Source: Lachnospiraceae bacterium 10-1
GTDB lineage: Bacteria > Bacillota > Clostridia > Lachnospirales > Lachnospiraceae
NCBI GenBank assembly: GCA_000403495.2
Contig: KE159799.1
Location: 186,001 to 250,000, forward strand
DNA: 64,000 nucleotides
Direction of reading: 5' to 3'
The notes beneath the pieces are model-generated. The model saw only the letters and a list, made by a program, of their open reading frames with translations, was not told where the DNA came from and made no database searches. Each line of letters begins with the position of its first letter. Position 1 is the stretch's first letter. The position numbers and the translations under genes are program-made. This document shows positions 51,738 to 60,720 of the stretch, piece after piece.

Positions 51738-53165
51738 TTATACGGGATATGCCGCATTCTTTGTATCAGCCTGTGACATATCTACCTTTTCCTGTTGTGC
51801 CTGGCGATATTTAAAGAAATCTGTTGCAACCTGAGGGAATAAAGCGTAGGATAATACGTCTTCATCCTGCTGCTTCCATTCCTTCATTTCGGATTCCAGC
51901 TTATCCATTTCATTTTCTATTAAATCCGCAGGGCGGCAGGTAATTCTCTTTTCACCAGGAATAACCTTATCGATGATTTCCTGATTCATAGGCTTAACTG
52001 TCTGACCATATTCACCACGAAGAACTGCTTTCGTCTCCTTGGTTGCCATTTTGTATCTTTCACCCATAAGCACATTAAATACTGCCTGTGTACCTACGAT
52101 CTGGGATGAAGGAGTTACAAGCGGCGGCTCGCCTAAATCTTTTCTAACCTGAGGGATTTCTCTTAACACATCATAATACTTATCTTCCGCATTCTGCTCT
52201 TTCAACTGGCTAACCATATTGGAAAGCATACCTCCGGGAACCTGATATAACAGTGTCTTAATATCCACGCCCATAACCTTAGGATTAAGTAATCCGCTTG
52301 CAAGGCATTCATCCCTGTAAGGTCTGAAGTAATCAGCAATTTCAGATAAAATGTTCTGATCATAACCTGTATCATAAGGAGTTCCCTTAAAAGTTTCAAC
52401 CATAACTTCTGTTGCAGGCTGTGAAGTACCCATAGCAAAAGGAGAAATTGCACAGTCAATTACATCTACACCTGCTTCAACTGCCTTAAGATAGGTCATG
52501 CTTGCAACACCTGATGTATAGTGGGTATGAAGCTGAATGGGAAGCTTCGTTGCAGACTTCATAGCAGCAATCATTTCAGATGCCTTATAAGGAACCAAAA
52601 GACCTGCCATATCCTTGATACAAATAGAATCTGCACCCATTTCCTCAATCTTCTTCGCCATGTCCATCCAATATTCCATAGTATAGGCATCGCCTAAAGT
52701 ATAGGAAAGGGCAACCTGTGCATGGCCCCTGCCTTCCTGTACTTTTACTTTATTTGTAGCATTAACCGCTTCCTGAAGGTTTCTAAGATCATTTAAGCAG
52801 TCAAAAATACGAATAATATCAATACCATTTGCAATAGACTTCTCAACAAAACTGTCTACAACGTCATCTGCATAAGGTCTGTATCCTAAAATATTTTGAC
52901 CTCTGAAAAGCATCTGCAGCTTTGTATTTTTAAAACCATCTCTTAACTTTCTAAGTCTCTCCCAAGGATCTTCCTTTAAGAAACGCAAAGATGCATCAAA
53001 GGTAGCGCCGCCCCAGCACTCTACTGCGTGATAGCCAACTTTATCCATTTTTTCAACGATTGGAAGCATCATCTCAGTGGGCATTCTTGTTGCAATCAAA
53101 GACTGATGTGCATCACGAAGAACAGTTTCCATGATTCCAACCGGTTTTTTAGCCTGTTCTGCCAT
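51738..53165 (-). CDS. oadA: Oxaloacetate decarboxylase alpha-type carboxyltransferase
   Basis: It moves the carboxyl group from oxaloacetate to biotin, giving pyruvate. The product has 475 aa, matching the 5S-like carboxyltransferase plus PYC_OADA region. It opens IMETVLRDAHQSLIATRM with the metal-site Asp, then LRGQN-like FRGQNILGYRPYADDVV, ICIKDMAGLL (the Lys and Asp site) and LPIQLHTHYTSG (metal His pair). Unlike classical OadA it ends before a biotinyl domain; the carrier is the separate protein at 54395-54763. It is last in the operon and terminates at 51656-51688. Confidence 0.93.
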   Translation of the reverse strand: MAEQAKKPVGIMETVLRDAHQSLIATRMPTEMMLPIVEKMDKVGYHAVECWGGATFDASLRFLKEDPWERLRKLRDGFKNTKLQMLFRGQNILGYRPYADDVVDSFVEKSIANGIDIIRIFDCLNDLRNLQEAVNATNKVKVQEGRGHAQVALSYTLGDAYTMEYWMDMAKKIEEMGADSICIKDMAGLLVPYKASEMIAAMKSATKLPIQLHTHYTSGVASMTYLKAVEAGVDVIDCAISPFAMGTSQPATEVMVETFKGTPYDTGYDQNILSEIADYFRPYRDECLASGLLNPKVMGVDIKTLLYQVPGGMLSNMVSQLKEQNAEDKYYDVLREIPQVRKDLGEPPLVTPSSQIVGTQAVFNVLMGERYKMATKETKAVLRGEYGQTVKPMNQEIIDKVIPGEKRITCRPADLIENEMDKLESEMKEWKQQDEDVLSYALFPQVATDFFKYRQAQQEKVDMSQADTKNAAYPV

Positions 53166-53199
53166 TTTAAAATCCTCCTTATTTTTCTATATTAATGTT

Positions 53200-54351
53200 T
53201 TAGAACACTCCAAATACAGCCATAAATGTACCGGCTGCTACCGCTGTACCAATAACACCTGCAACGTTAGGTCCCATTGCATGCATCAAAAGGAAGTTCG
53301 TAGGATCTGCTTCCGCACCAACCTTCTGTGAAACTCTGGCTGCCATGGGAACTGCAGATACACCTGCTGAACCAATCAGAGGATTTACCTTTCCCTTAGT
53401 TGCAATACACATGAGCTTTCCAAAAATCACACCTGCCGCAGTACCAAATGCAAAGGCAATCAAACCAAGTGCAACGATCTTTAAGGTATCCAGATTTAAG
53501 AATGCTTCCGCACTTGTAGTTGCTCCTACGGAAGTACCCAGCAGAATAACTACGATATACATAAGTGCATTAGATGCAGTATCTGTTAACTGTCTTACTA
53601 CACCGGATTCTCTGAACAGATTACCTAACATCAACATACCAACTAAAGGTGCTGTGGTAGGAAGAATCATGCAGACTACAATTGTAACGACAATTGGGAA
53701 GAGAATCTTTTCCAGTTTGGAAACCGGACGAAGCTGTCCCATTTTAATCTTTCTTTCTTTCTCAGTTGTAAGCAGCTTCATAATAGGCGGCTGGATAATA
53801 GGTACCAGCGACATATAAGAATATGCTGCCACTGCAATTGGTCCAAGAAGGGCTGTCTGGCCTAATTTTCCTGCAAGGAAAATGGAAGTTGGGCCATCCG
53901 CACCACCAATAATGGAGATTGCTGCTGCCGCCTTATCATTAAAGCCCATTGCAATCGCTCCAAAATATGCTGCAAAAATACCAAACTGTGCTGCAGCACC
54001 AAGTAAGAAGCTCTTAGGATTGGCAATCAAAGGACCAAAGTCCGTCATCGCACCGACACCCATAAAAATCAATGACGGCAGGATTGCCCATTCATCTAAG
54101 AGATAAAAATAATACAGCAGGCCACCAGTTCCATTTGCGGAATCTTCAATACTTAACATGATATCAGGATAAATATTAACCAGCAGCATGCCAAATGCGA
54201 TTGGGGTAAGGAGCAATGGTTCAAAGCCCTTAGCGATCGCAAGATAGAGAAATACACAAGCCACAAGGATCATCAGATAATTGCCCCAGGTAAGATTAAA
54301 AAAGGCTGTCTGATGGATCAGATTGGACAGTGTAGATACTATATAATCCAT
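53200..54351 (-). CDS. oadB: Na+-pumping decarboxylase beta subunit
   Basis: This integral membrane subunit decarboxylates carboxybiotin and exports Na+. The product has 383 aa with about nine helices. The conserved [22 protein letters not shown] region, the [17 protein letters not shown] motif (with Asp in the Na+ path) and [20 protein letters not shown] are all present. It is shared by oxaloacetate, methylmalonyl-CoA and glutaconyl-CoA decarboxylases, so the substrate depends on the partner. It lies between the biotin carrier and oadA. Confidence 0.95.
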   Translation of the reverse strand: MDYIVSTLSNLIHQTAFFNLTWGNYLMILVACVFLYLAIAKGFEPLLLTPIAFGMLLVNIYPDIMLSIEDSANGTGGLLYYFYLLDEWAILPSLIFMGVGAMTDFGPLIANPKSFLLGAAAQFGIFAAYFGAIAMGFNDKAAAAISIIGGADGPTSIFLAGKLGQTALLGPIAVAAYSYMSLVPIIQPPIMKLLTTEKERKIKMGQLRPVSKLEKILFPIVVTIVVCMILPTTAPLVGMLMLGNLFRESGVVRQLTDTASNALMYIVVILLGTSVGATTSAEAFLNLDTLKIVALGLIAFAFGTAAGVIFGKLMCIATKGKVNPLIGSAGVSAVPMAARVSQKVGAEADPTNFLLMHAMGPNVAGVIGTAVAAGTFMAVFGVF

Positions 54352-54394
54352 TTGTTTTACCTCCGATAAATTTTCACAGCGCTTACTGCACTAA

Positions 54395-54763
54395 TTAGTT
54401 CATTGTTGCAAGTAATGCGCCTGCCTCAACAGCATCGCCAACTGCTACATCAACGCTGGCTACGGTACCGTCCTGAGGTGCTACAACAGGAATTTCCATC
54501 TTCATTGCTTCCAGAATAATTACTGTATCACCAGCCTTAAGTGACTGTCCTACACTTGCTTCTACCTTAAATACCTTGCCTGCTGCTCCGGCTTCCACTT
54601 TAACACTTCCTGCTCCGCCTGCTGCTTTTGCCGCAGGAGCAGCCTTGGGCGCTGCCTTTGGTGCAGCTTTGGGAGCTGCCGGTGCAGGTGCTCCTGTAGA
54701 TGCACCTTCTTCTACTACCACATCATATACGTTTCCATTTACGGTAATTGTATAATTTTTCAT
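54395..54763 (-). CDS. Biotin carrier protein of the decarboxylase
   Basis: The product has 122 aa. An N-terminal strand (MKNYTITVNGNVYDVVVEEG) is followed by a flexible Ala/Pro/Lys linker (residues 20-48) and a biotinyl domain with the biotin Lys in EAMKMEI (about K88). It carries CO2 between the carboxyltransferases and the membrane pump. The ATG at 54763 follows AAGGAGG. The frame is open upstream into a tandem repeat that contains more AGGAGGA sequences and is unlikely to be coding. Confidence 0.94.
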   Translation of the reverse strand: MKNYTITVNGNVYDVVVEEGASTGAPAPAAPKAAPKAAPKAAPAAKAAGGAGSVKVEAGAAGKVFKVEASVGQSLKAGDTVIILEAMKMEIPVVAPQDGTVASVDVAVGDAVEAGALLATMN

Positions 54764-54770
54764 TTTGAAA

Positions 54771-54886
54771 TCCTCCTTATTTTCTGAAGGAAAATGCGAC
54801 TGCCCCAGCAGGAGCAGAGGATTTATCCTCCTTGTTTTGCGAAGGAAAATCCGAACCTCCTGGCGAGGAGAGGATTTATCCTCCTG
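54771..54886 (-). repeat. Tandem repeat with repeated Shine-Dalgarno-like boxes before the biotin carrier gene
   Basis: Two imperfect units (54771-54825, 55 bases; 54826-54878, 53 bases) and the start of a third each begin TCCTCC on the plus strand, that is AGGAGGA in the mRNA. Each is followed in the mRNA by TAAATCCTC, which can pair with the box (GAGGA-taaa-TCCTC). Three AGGAGGA copies thus lie within 115 bases upstream of the ATG at 54763. Confidence 0.8.
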
Positions 54887-54915
54887 TAAACTATATCCTA
54901 TTATTATTTTAAAAA

Positions 54916-55695
54916 TTATGCTCTCTGCCATTTACTGCCGGCACGTCTAATACTTCTAACTACAAATCCATCTGCTGAAGATGCACCCTCGCTTGCTGCG
55001 ATTGCCGCTGAAATAACTGCAATAAGCTCAAGGTCATCAGACAATTCTTCGGCTTCTACAACCTGCTTAGCTGTATTATTTACTGCAGCGCTCTTAGCAT
55101 CTTCCGTTTTTGATTTCTTTGTCAGCTTATCCTGAATCTTGGGAATCACTCCGAAACAGCTAATAATTGCACTGATCAAAATAAGTACGATAAATACTGT
55201 TCCCATACCAAGGAGTGTATTAAGCGCTGCCTTTTCCATTATCTCACCAAAAGTATACTCCACATTTGTGGTAATACTAAGGGGCATGCCGTCCTCATAC
55301 ACTATTTCCACATTTGCGTCACGCGCTTCGCCTTTTATCTTAACTGTGACTGTTCCTTCCACAGCATAACTTGCGCCATCCACAACTTCTTTTTCCATGG
55401 AATTTTCAGCGACTCCGATTATTTCCACATAATTACCCATATCCCCCAAAGCGCTCTTCCAGCTTTCAAAAGCACTCTTAAATGCCGAAGAGTCCATACC
55501 GCTTTGTTCTAAATAAGCGATATAATTTTCCTCACTCTGCTGGGCTACAATCTCACTGATCACAGTAACATAGCTTTCTGCAAACTGCTGTGCTTCCTGT
55601 GTGGTAAGTACATCCGCCTTATCTTCCTGCCTGCCGCAGGCTGTGAGACCAAACATACAGGTAACCATACCTAATACTAATAACCATTTTTTCAT
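54916..55695 (-). CDS. oadG: Long OadG-type gamma subunit, lipoprotein form
   Basis: The product has 259 aa. A lipoprotein signal ends LTAC (Cys20). Residues 25-155 form an extracytoplasmic domain of unknown function (AESYVTVISEIVAQQSEENYIAYLEQ). One membrane helix follows (160-182) with the OadG-like NTLLGMGTVFIVLILISAI, then a cytoplasmic tail. Classical OadG is about 80-100 aa and lacks the outer domain. It assembles the decarboxylase and anchors the alpha subunit. The start at 55695 is chosen for the lipoprotein signal; it lies between the mmdA-type gene and the biotin carrier. Confidence 0.85.
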   Translation of the reverse strand: MKKWLLVLGMVTCMFGLTACGRQEDKADVLTTQEAQQFAESYVTVISEIVAQQSEENYIAYLEQSGMDSSAFKSAFESWKSALGDMGNYVEIIGVAENSMEKEVVDGASYAVEGTVTVKIKGEARDANVEIVYEDGMPLSITTNVEYTFGEIMEKAALNTLLGMGTVFIVLILISAIISCFGVIPKIQDKLTKKSKTEDAKSAAVNNTAKQVVEAEELSDDLELIAVISAAIAASEGASSADGFVVRSIRRAGSKWQRA

Positions 55696-55713
55696 ATTAA
55701 GTATCATCCTTTC

Positions 55714-57144
55714 CTATACTGTACCATGTTTTTTTGCAGGACGATCTTCTCTCTTGGAAAGCAGCATTTCAAAAGCGCCTATCAGATACTTTCTGGTAGC
55801 TGCCGGCTCAATGATCTGATCTACATATCCTCTCTTTGCTGCACTTGAAGCACTTGTCTGAAGAGAAGCATATTCCTTTGCGCAAGCCTCAATTTTCTCT
55901 GCACCCTGACCGTCACAAATAATCTTAGCTGCTAATTTTGCATCCATAGTTCCTATCTGTGCATCAGGCCATGCCATAGTAATATCAGCGCCGATTGCCT
56001 TGGAATTCATAGTAACATATGCACTTCCATATGCCTGTCCGATTACAACATTCACCTTGGGAACTGTTGCGTCAGCAAATGCATACGTAAGCTTTGCTGC
56101 TGCCTTTGCAATTTTCTTTTCGGAACATTTATCTGCCTTAAAGCCCTTTACATTGGTAAGGGAAAGCACCGGAATGTTAAATGCGTCACAGAAAGTAATA
56201 AATTCTGCTGCCTTATCACATCCTGCCGGAGTAAGAACCGGTTCAAACTTATCCGTAACGGTTCCATCCTCACCATAAATTTCACTGCGGTTTGCAACTG
56301 CGCCAATGGTTACACCATTTAATTTAATAAATGCAGTTACCATTTCCTTAGCATATCCGGCCTTAACCTCAAATACTGCACCGCTGTCTGCAAGCTGTGA
56401 CAATGCAATTGCCGTATCTCCCGTACAATTTGCGATTTCTGCGCATACACGGTTTAAATCATCTGTGCAATCCTCAAAAACCGGATCTTCTTCGTTGTTT
56501 GGAGGAAGCATGCATACCAGTTCTCTAATCTGTGCAAAGATAGATGCCTCATCTGCCACCACGTCAACAATACCTGCCTGCTCACTCTGAAATGCTGCTG
56601 CAGAAGTATCACACCTGCTGATTTCATTTCCATCTAATGCATTAGGCGCATTCACAAACAACTTTGCCTTCTTTTCTTCCATAAAAGTAAAATCTGTCAA
56701 AGTAGGAATCAGGGCAAGTCCACCGCCGCATGAACCAAAAACAGCTGTGATCTGTGGAATCACACCTGAACTAAGTACCTGCTTTTTGTAGATCTCACCA
56801 AATCCGTTCAGCGCATCTGCAGCTTCCTGTAATCTAAGTCCGGCAGATTCAATAAGCCCAATTACGGGTGCGCCCATTTTAAGTGCCAGATCATAAAGGT
56901 TAGCAATTTTCTTTGCATGCATCTCACCAACGCTTCCGTTTAATACAGATGCATCCTGGCTGTAAACATACACAAGATTGCCACCTATTACTCCATATCC
57001 GGTGATAACACCATCAGAAGGAGTTTCTGTCTGTTTCAAATTAAAATCAGTGCTTCTCGCAGTAATCTGCGCACCAATCTCAACGAAACTGTTTTCATCG
57101 AGCAAAGCAGCTATTCTTTGACTCGCCTGTGAAAAAGTACTCAT
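55714..57144 (-). CDS. mmdA: Acyl-CoA-dependent biotin carboxyltransferase (methylmalonyl-CoA decarboxylase alpha type)
   Basis: The product has 476 aa of the Carboxyl_trans family (12S/MmdA/PccB). The two crotonase-like halves are visible: PVIGLIESAGLRLQEAADAL and FGSCGGGLALIPTLTDFTFM in the first, NVVIGQAYGSAYVTMNSKAIGADITMAWPDAQIGTMD in the second. It transfers CO2 between an acyl-CoA and biotin; methylmalonyl-CoA, malonyl-CoA or glutaconyl-CoA are the usual substrates. The sequence is slightly shorter than MmdA (about 510). It opens the operon with GGAGGG before the ATG. Confidence 0.85.
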   Translation of the reverse strand: MSTFSQASQRIAALLDENSFVEIGAQITARSTDFNLKQTETPSDGVITGYGVIGGNLVYVYSQDASVLNGSVGEMHAKKIANLYDLALKMGAPVIGLIESAGLRLQEAADALNGFGEIYKKQVLSSGVIPQITAVFGSCGGGLALIPTLTDFTFMEEKKAKLFVNAPNALDGNEISRCDTSAAAFQSEQAGIVDVVADEASIFAQIRELVCMLPPNNEEDPVFEDCTDDLNRVCAEIANCTGDTAIALSQLADSGAVFEVKAGYAKEMVTAFIKLNGVTIGAVANRSEIYGEDGTVTDKFEPVLTPAGCDKAAEFITFCDAFNIPVLSLTNVKGFKADKCSEKKIAKAAAKLTYAFADATVPKVNVVIGQAYGSAYVTMNSKAIGADITMAWPDAQIGTMDAKLAAKIICDGQGAEKIEACAKEYASLQTSASSAAKRGYVDQIIEPAATRKYLIGAFEMLLSKREDRPAKKHGTV

Positions 57145-57225
57145 TTTTCAGCCCTCCATTTTATATTAAAAAAATTATAACTTGCCTCATAGGGACACAA
57201 GTATCCCCATAATTTTTCCTATAGC

Positions 57226-57231
57226 AGTATA
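57226..57231 (-). promoter_or_regulatory. Extended -10 element ahead of the decarboxylase operon
   Basis: On the minus strand TGGTATACT gives an extended -10 (TATACT at 57231-57226) about 80 bases before the mmdA start; no good -35 is visible. The rest of the 241-base spacer (57145-57385) shows no gene. Confidence 0.45.
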
Positions 57232-57385
57232 CCATAAATAATGCAAATATCATAGTATAAAGTTCTTAATTTTCTTATTTTTTTAAAATTATCGTTTTAG
57301 TAAGATGCATTCTATCACATTATGACATATTTAAGTCAGAAAATACATAAAAATAAAAAGAGAGAACCTGTTCGGATGAAAAATT

Positions 57386-58672
57386 ATGTATCTTATGAAA
57401 AAAATCATTCCCAGATCCATAAAACTTATTTCTATTCTCTGCCTTACTCTTCTTTTTCTTTCTCCATTTATGTCTCTTTCTGCGCTCGCAGAAGAGGAAG
57501 CACCAAAAGAACTTAAGCTTTATGCCCAGGCAGCCGTCTTAATGGATGCTGACTCAGGACGCATCCTGTATGAAAAAGACGCCCATAAGGTTCTTCCAAT
57601 GGCCAGCACTACCAAGATTATGACTTGTATTCTTGCATTGGAATACGGACATCTGGAGGATTATGCAAAAGCCTCTTCTTATGCTGCCAGTATGCCCAAG
57701 GTAAAGCTCAATGTAAAAGCAGACGAATATTATAAGCTGGAAGATCTTCTATATTCTCTTATGCTGGAATCCCATAATGATGCGGCAGTTGTTATTGCAG
57801 AACATATTGCCGGAAGCACGGAAAGCTTTGCTGACATGATGAATCAAAAGGCACGTGATATCGGCTGCTTTGATACCTTTTTTATAACTCCAAACGGGCT
57901 GGATGCCACAGCCACCGCCAGCGACGGTTCCGTAAAAACCCATTCCACCACTGCTGCCGATCTTGCAAAAATTATGTCCTACTGCATTGAAGACTCTCCA
58001 AAAAAAGAAGAATTTCTTGCCATTACCCGTGCGGCTTCCCACTCCTTTGAAAGCTACAAGGAACAGGATGGCTCCTATATTGCAAGCGGACGCAGCTTTC
58101 AATGCAATAATCATAATGCTTTTCTTGGTATGATGGAAGGCGCTCTTTCCGGGAAAACAGGTTTTACCGGAAATGCCGGCTATTGCTATGTAGGGGCATT
58201 AAGACGTGATAACAGAACTTATGTAGTTGCACTTTTAGCCTGCGGGTGGCCGAATAATAAATCCTATAAATGGAGCGACACCAAACAGCTTATGACTTAC
58301 GGGCTTGATCATTTTGAACATCACACCATTGCAGAAGCTTATTATGATGAAAGTAAACTAAACCCCATTGAAGTAGTCAACGGGCAAAGGCCTACTCTTG
58401 ACACTGCCGCATATGTGGAAATAAAAATTGACCGGAAACCATCTTCCGGTCAGGAGGGATTGCTGCTGAAAGCAGGGGAACAAATTCAGGTTGACTTTCA
58501 AATAGAAGAACATCTGACAGCTCCGGTAAACGCCGGAACACAGATCGGTTCCATTAAATACCTGGTGGGTGGCGATGTTTATGAAGTAGAATACATATAT
58601 ACCACCGAAAGCATTGCCGCCATCGACTATCCCTGGTGCCTTAAACAGATCCTGCTTCGCTACTGCCTGTAA
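57386..58672 (+). CDS. D-alanyl-D-alanine carboxypeptidase (PBP5/DacF type)
   Basis: The product has 428 aa. A signal peptide spans about residues 1-36 (ending SALAEEEA). The three penicillin-binding motifs are present: STTK in MASTTKIM (SxxK), SHN in MLESHNDAAV (SxN) and KTG in LSGKTGFTG. A C-terminal beta domain follows. It removes the terminal D-Ala of peptidoglycan stems. No strong ribosome site is visible; the ATG at 57395 is also possible. It is divergent from the decarboxylase operon. Confidence 0.9.
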   Translation: MYLMKKIIPRSIKLISILCLTLLFLSPFMSLSALAEEEAPKELKLYAQAAVLMDADSGRILYEKDAHKVLPMASTTKIMTCILALEYGHLEDYAKASSYAASMPKVKLNVKADEYYKLEDLLYSLMLESHNDAAVVIAEHIAGSTESFADMMNQKARDIGCFDTFFITPNGLDATATASDGSVKTHSTTAADLAKIMSYCIEDSPKKEEFLAITRAASHSFESYKEQDGSYIASGRSFQCNNHNAFLGMMEGALSGKTGFTGNAGYCYVGALRRDNRTYVVALLACGWPNNKSYKWSDTKQLMTYGLDHFEHHTIAEAYYDESKLNPIEVVNGQRPTLDTAAYVEIKIDRKPSSGQEGLLLKAGEQIQVDFQIEEHLTAPVNAGTQIGSIKYLVGGDVYEVEYIYTTESIAAIDYPWCLKQILLRYCL

Positions 58673-58677
58673 TTTAC

Positions 58678-59247
58678 CTATACATCCAATTGCACACTGA
58701 CTTCCTGTTCCGCCTGAACCTTAAACTCTTCTATCTGCACTGCCGAAAGTGCTGGAAGTTCCTCTAAAGACTTTACGCCAAAGCTGCGCAAAAATTCCTC
58801 TGTTGTTCCAAACAACAGAGGACGCCCTGGTGCATCCATCCTTCCCACCTCAGTAATCAGTCCAAATTCTACCAGTCTGTTTACTGCATGATCACAGCTT
58901 ACTCCCCTGATTTTTTCGATTTCCGCTCTGGTGATAGGCTGCTTATATGCAATAATGGAAAGGGTTTCAAGCAGAGTATCGGTAAGAACATATTTTCTCG
59001 GCGTCTTGGCAATCTTAATCAGATATTCATACATATCCGCCCTAGTGCACATTTGAAAGGAATCTTCCAACTCCATCAAGGTCACCCCGCCTTCTTTTTC
59101 CTCATACTCTTCTTTCATTTCCATAAGAATCTGTCTGGTGGTAGCCTTATCTTCCTCAATTACTGCTGCAAGCCTGTCAGTCTCTACCGACTCCCCCATT
59201 GTAAAAAGGATTGCTTCCAACACAGCCTTTTCTTTCTGCCTGTCCAA
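58678..59247 (-). CDS. scpB: Segregation and condensation protein B
   Basis: This is the winged-helix partner of the SMC-ScpAB condensin. The product has 189 aa. The family pattern is clear: LEAILFTMGESVETDRLAAVI, LSIIAYKQPITRAEIEKIRGVSCDHAVNRLVEFGLI and GRPLLFGTTEEFLRSFGVKSLEELP. It lies 12 bases after scpA. Convergent with the carboxypeptidase gene, five bases apart, leaving no room for a separate terminator. Confidence 0.96.
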   Translation of the reverse strand: MDRQKEKAVLEAILFTMGESVETDRLAAVIEEDKATTRQILMEMKEEYEEKEGGVTLMELEDSFQMCTRADMYEYLIKIAKTPRKYVLTDTLLETLSIIAYKQPITRAEIEKIRGVSCDHAVNRLVEFGLITEVGRMDAPGRPLLFGTTEEFLRSFGVKSLEELPALSAVQIEEFKVQAEQEVSVQLDV

Positions 59248-59259
59248 CTTTGCCGCCTC

Positions 59260-60006
59260 CTATGCCTCATTTGAAGTAATCATAATATCATCAAATGTAT
59301 TTTCCTGTACAATAAAAATTTTCCCCAGCTTCATCAGCTCAAGGATCACAAGAAATGTTACAATAATTTCCATCTTGCTTTTTTGCTTTTCTAACAGCAC
59401 TTTAAAACTGAACGTTTTATGTGTCTGAATATAAGCCTCCACAAAGGTGGTCTTTAAATCCATGTCCACTTCATCTTTTTCAATCTTTCCAAATGTACTT
59501 CTTACAGGATCAATCTTATCCTCCTGCCTGCGCATAACTGTCTTAAAAAGCATCTGGAGTTTTCTTAAATCCGCATCTCCCAAAAGCTCCTGCAGATCAA
59601 CAGGCGGCTTATATTCCTCAATTTCTTTGGGAAGCGTCCTGTCCTTAAAAAGCGTGCGGGCGGCATCCACCTGCCTGTCCTTTAGCTCATAAGACATGTA
59701 TTTGTACATCTTATACTCTAACAACTTCTGTACCAGTTCGGCTCTGGGATCTTCCTCCTCCCCTTCTTCATTTATTTCCTTGGGAAGAAGCATCTTACAT
59801 TTAATATCCAATAAAGTAGCCGCCATCACCAGAAATTCACTCATTACATTCATATCCTGGGTTTCCATTGCCTTAATATATTCCAGGTACTGGGCAGTAA
59901 TTTCAACTATTGGGATATCATAGATATCCACTTTATTTTTTTCTATTAAATGCAGAAGCAGGTCAAGGGGGCCTTCAAACGCCTGCAGTTTTACTGATAT
60001 TGCCAT
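59260..60006 (-). CDS. scpA: Segregation and condensation protein A
   Basis: This is the kleisin subunit of the SMC complex. The product has 248 aa. The N-terminus (SVKLQAFEGPLDLLLHLIEKNKVDIYDIPIVEITAQYLEYI) is diagnostic, and the C-terminal winged helix ends the protein (IVTFLVILELMKLGKIFIVQ). It follows deoC by 10 bases and precedes scpB, so these three may be one transcript. Confidence 0.96.
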   Translation of the reverse strand: MAISVKLQAFEGPLDLLLHLIEKNKVDIYDIPIVEITAQYLEYIKAMETQDMNVMSEFLVMAATLLDIKCKMLLPKEINEEGEEEDPRAELVQKLLEYKMYKYMSYELKDRQVDAARTLFKDRTLPKEIEEYKPPVDLQELLGDADLRKLQMLFKTVMRRQEDKIDPVRSTFGKIEKDEVDMDLKTTFVEAYIQTHKTFSFKVLLEKQKSKMEIIVTFLVILELMKLGKIFIVQENTFDDIMITSNEA

Positions 60007-60016
60007 TTTTGCTCCT

Positions 60017-60652
60017 CTAAATACAGATTACAGTCGTTGCACTGGTTCCTAACCGGTCTGCCCCAGCTTTTACCATTGCCTCTGCTGTCTCCTTATCTCT
60101 AATTCCGCCGGAAGCCTTTACACCCATTGTTGTACCTACAACACTGCGCATCAGTTTCACATCCTCCGTTTTCGCTCCTGCCCTGGAAAATCCGGTAGAT
60201 GTTTTAACGAAATCAGCGCCTGCCTCTTTTGCAAGCTGGCAGGCCTTCACTTTTTCTTCATCTGTCAACAGGCAGGCTTCAATAATCACCTTTAAAAGCG
60301 CGCTGCCGCATGCTTTTTTCACTTCTTTGATATCTTCCAGCACCACATCATAAAGCTTGTCCTTTAACGCGGCAACATTAATTACCATATCAATTTCCCC
60401 GGCGCCATCTTCCACTGCAATGGCTGTCTCCGCCGCTTTTGCACGTGCCGACATCTGGCCTAAAGGAAATCCTACCACCGTACACACCTTGACGCCGGTT
60501 CCTTCCAACTGCTTTGCAGCATATCCGGTATAATATCCGTTAACACAGACAGACATAAATCCATATTCTTTTGCTTCATCACAAACCTTCTTCACTGACG
60601 CAGAATCTGCATCTGCCCTTAAAATTGTATGATCAAATAATTTATGGTTCAT
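60017..60652 (-). CDS. deoC: Deoxyribose-phosphate aldolase
   Basis: It cleaves 2-deoxyribose-5-phosphate to glyceraldehyde-3-phosphate and acetaldehyde. The product has 211 aa. The Schiff-base Lys lies in [13 protein letters not shown], with the supporting [11 protein letters not shown] and [13 protein letters not shown] motifs. The ATG at 60652 gives the usual start ([11 protein letters not shown]); the open frame to 60688 is extra. No other nucleoside-catabolism gene is adjacent; it precedes scpA. Confidence 0.94.
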   Translation of the reverse strand: MNHKLFDHTILRADADSASVKKVCDEAKEYGFMSVCVNGYYTGYAAKQLEGTGVKVCTVVGFPLGQMSARAKAAETAIAVEDGAGEIDMVINVAALKDKLYDVVLEDIKEVKKACGSALLKVIIEACLLTDEEKVKACQLAKEAGADFVKTSTGFSRAGAKTEDVKLMRSVVGTTMGVKASGGIRDKETAEAMVKAGADRLGTSATTVICI

Positions 60653-60720
60653 AATTTTCCATACCTTTCCAGTCCAATAGTTTATCATGTATTATTTCCT
60701 GCGTCAACTTTGGTACAGCT

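Noticed and set aside
54764-54931. N-terminal extension of the biotin carrier protein
   Set aside because: The region is a tandem repeat of ribosome-site-like boxes and lacks any match to carrier proteins.
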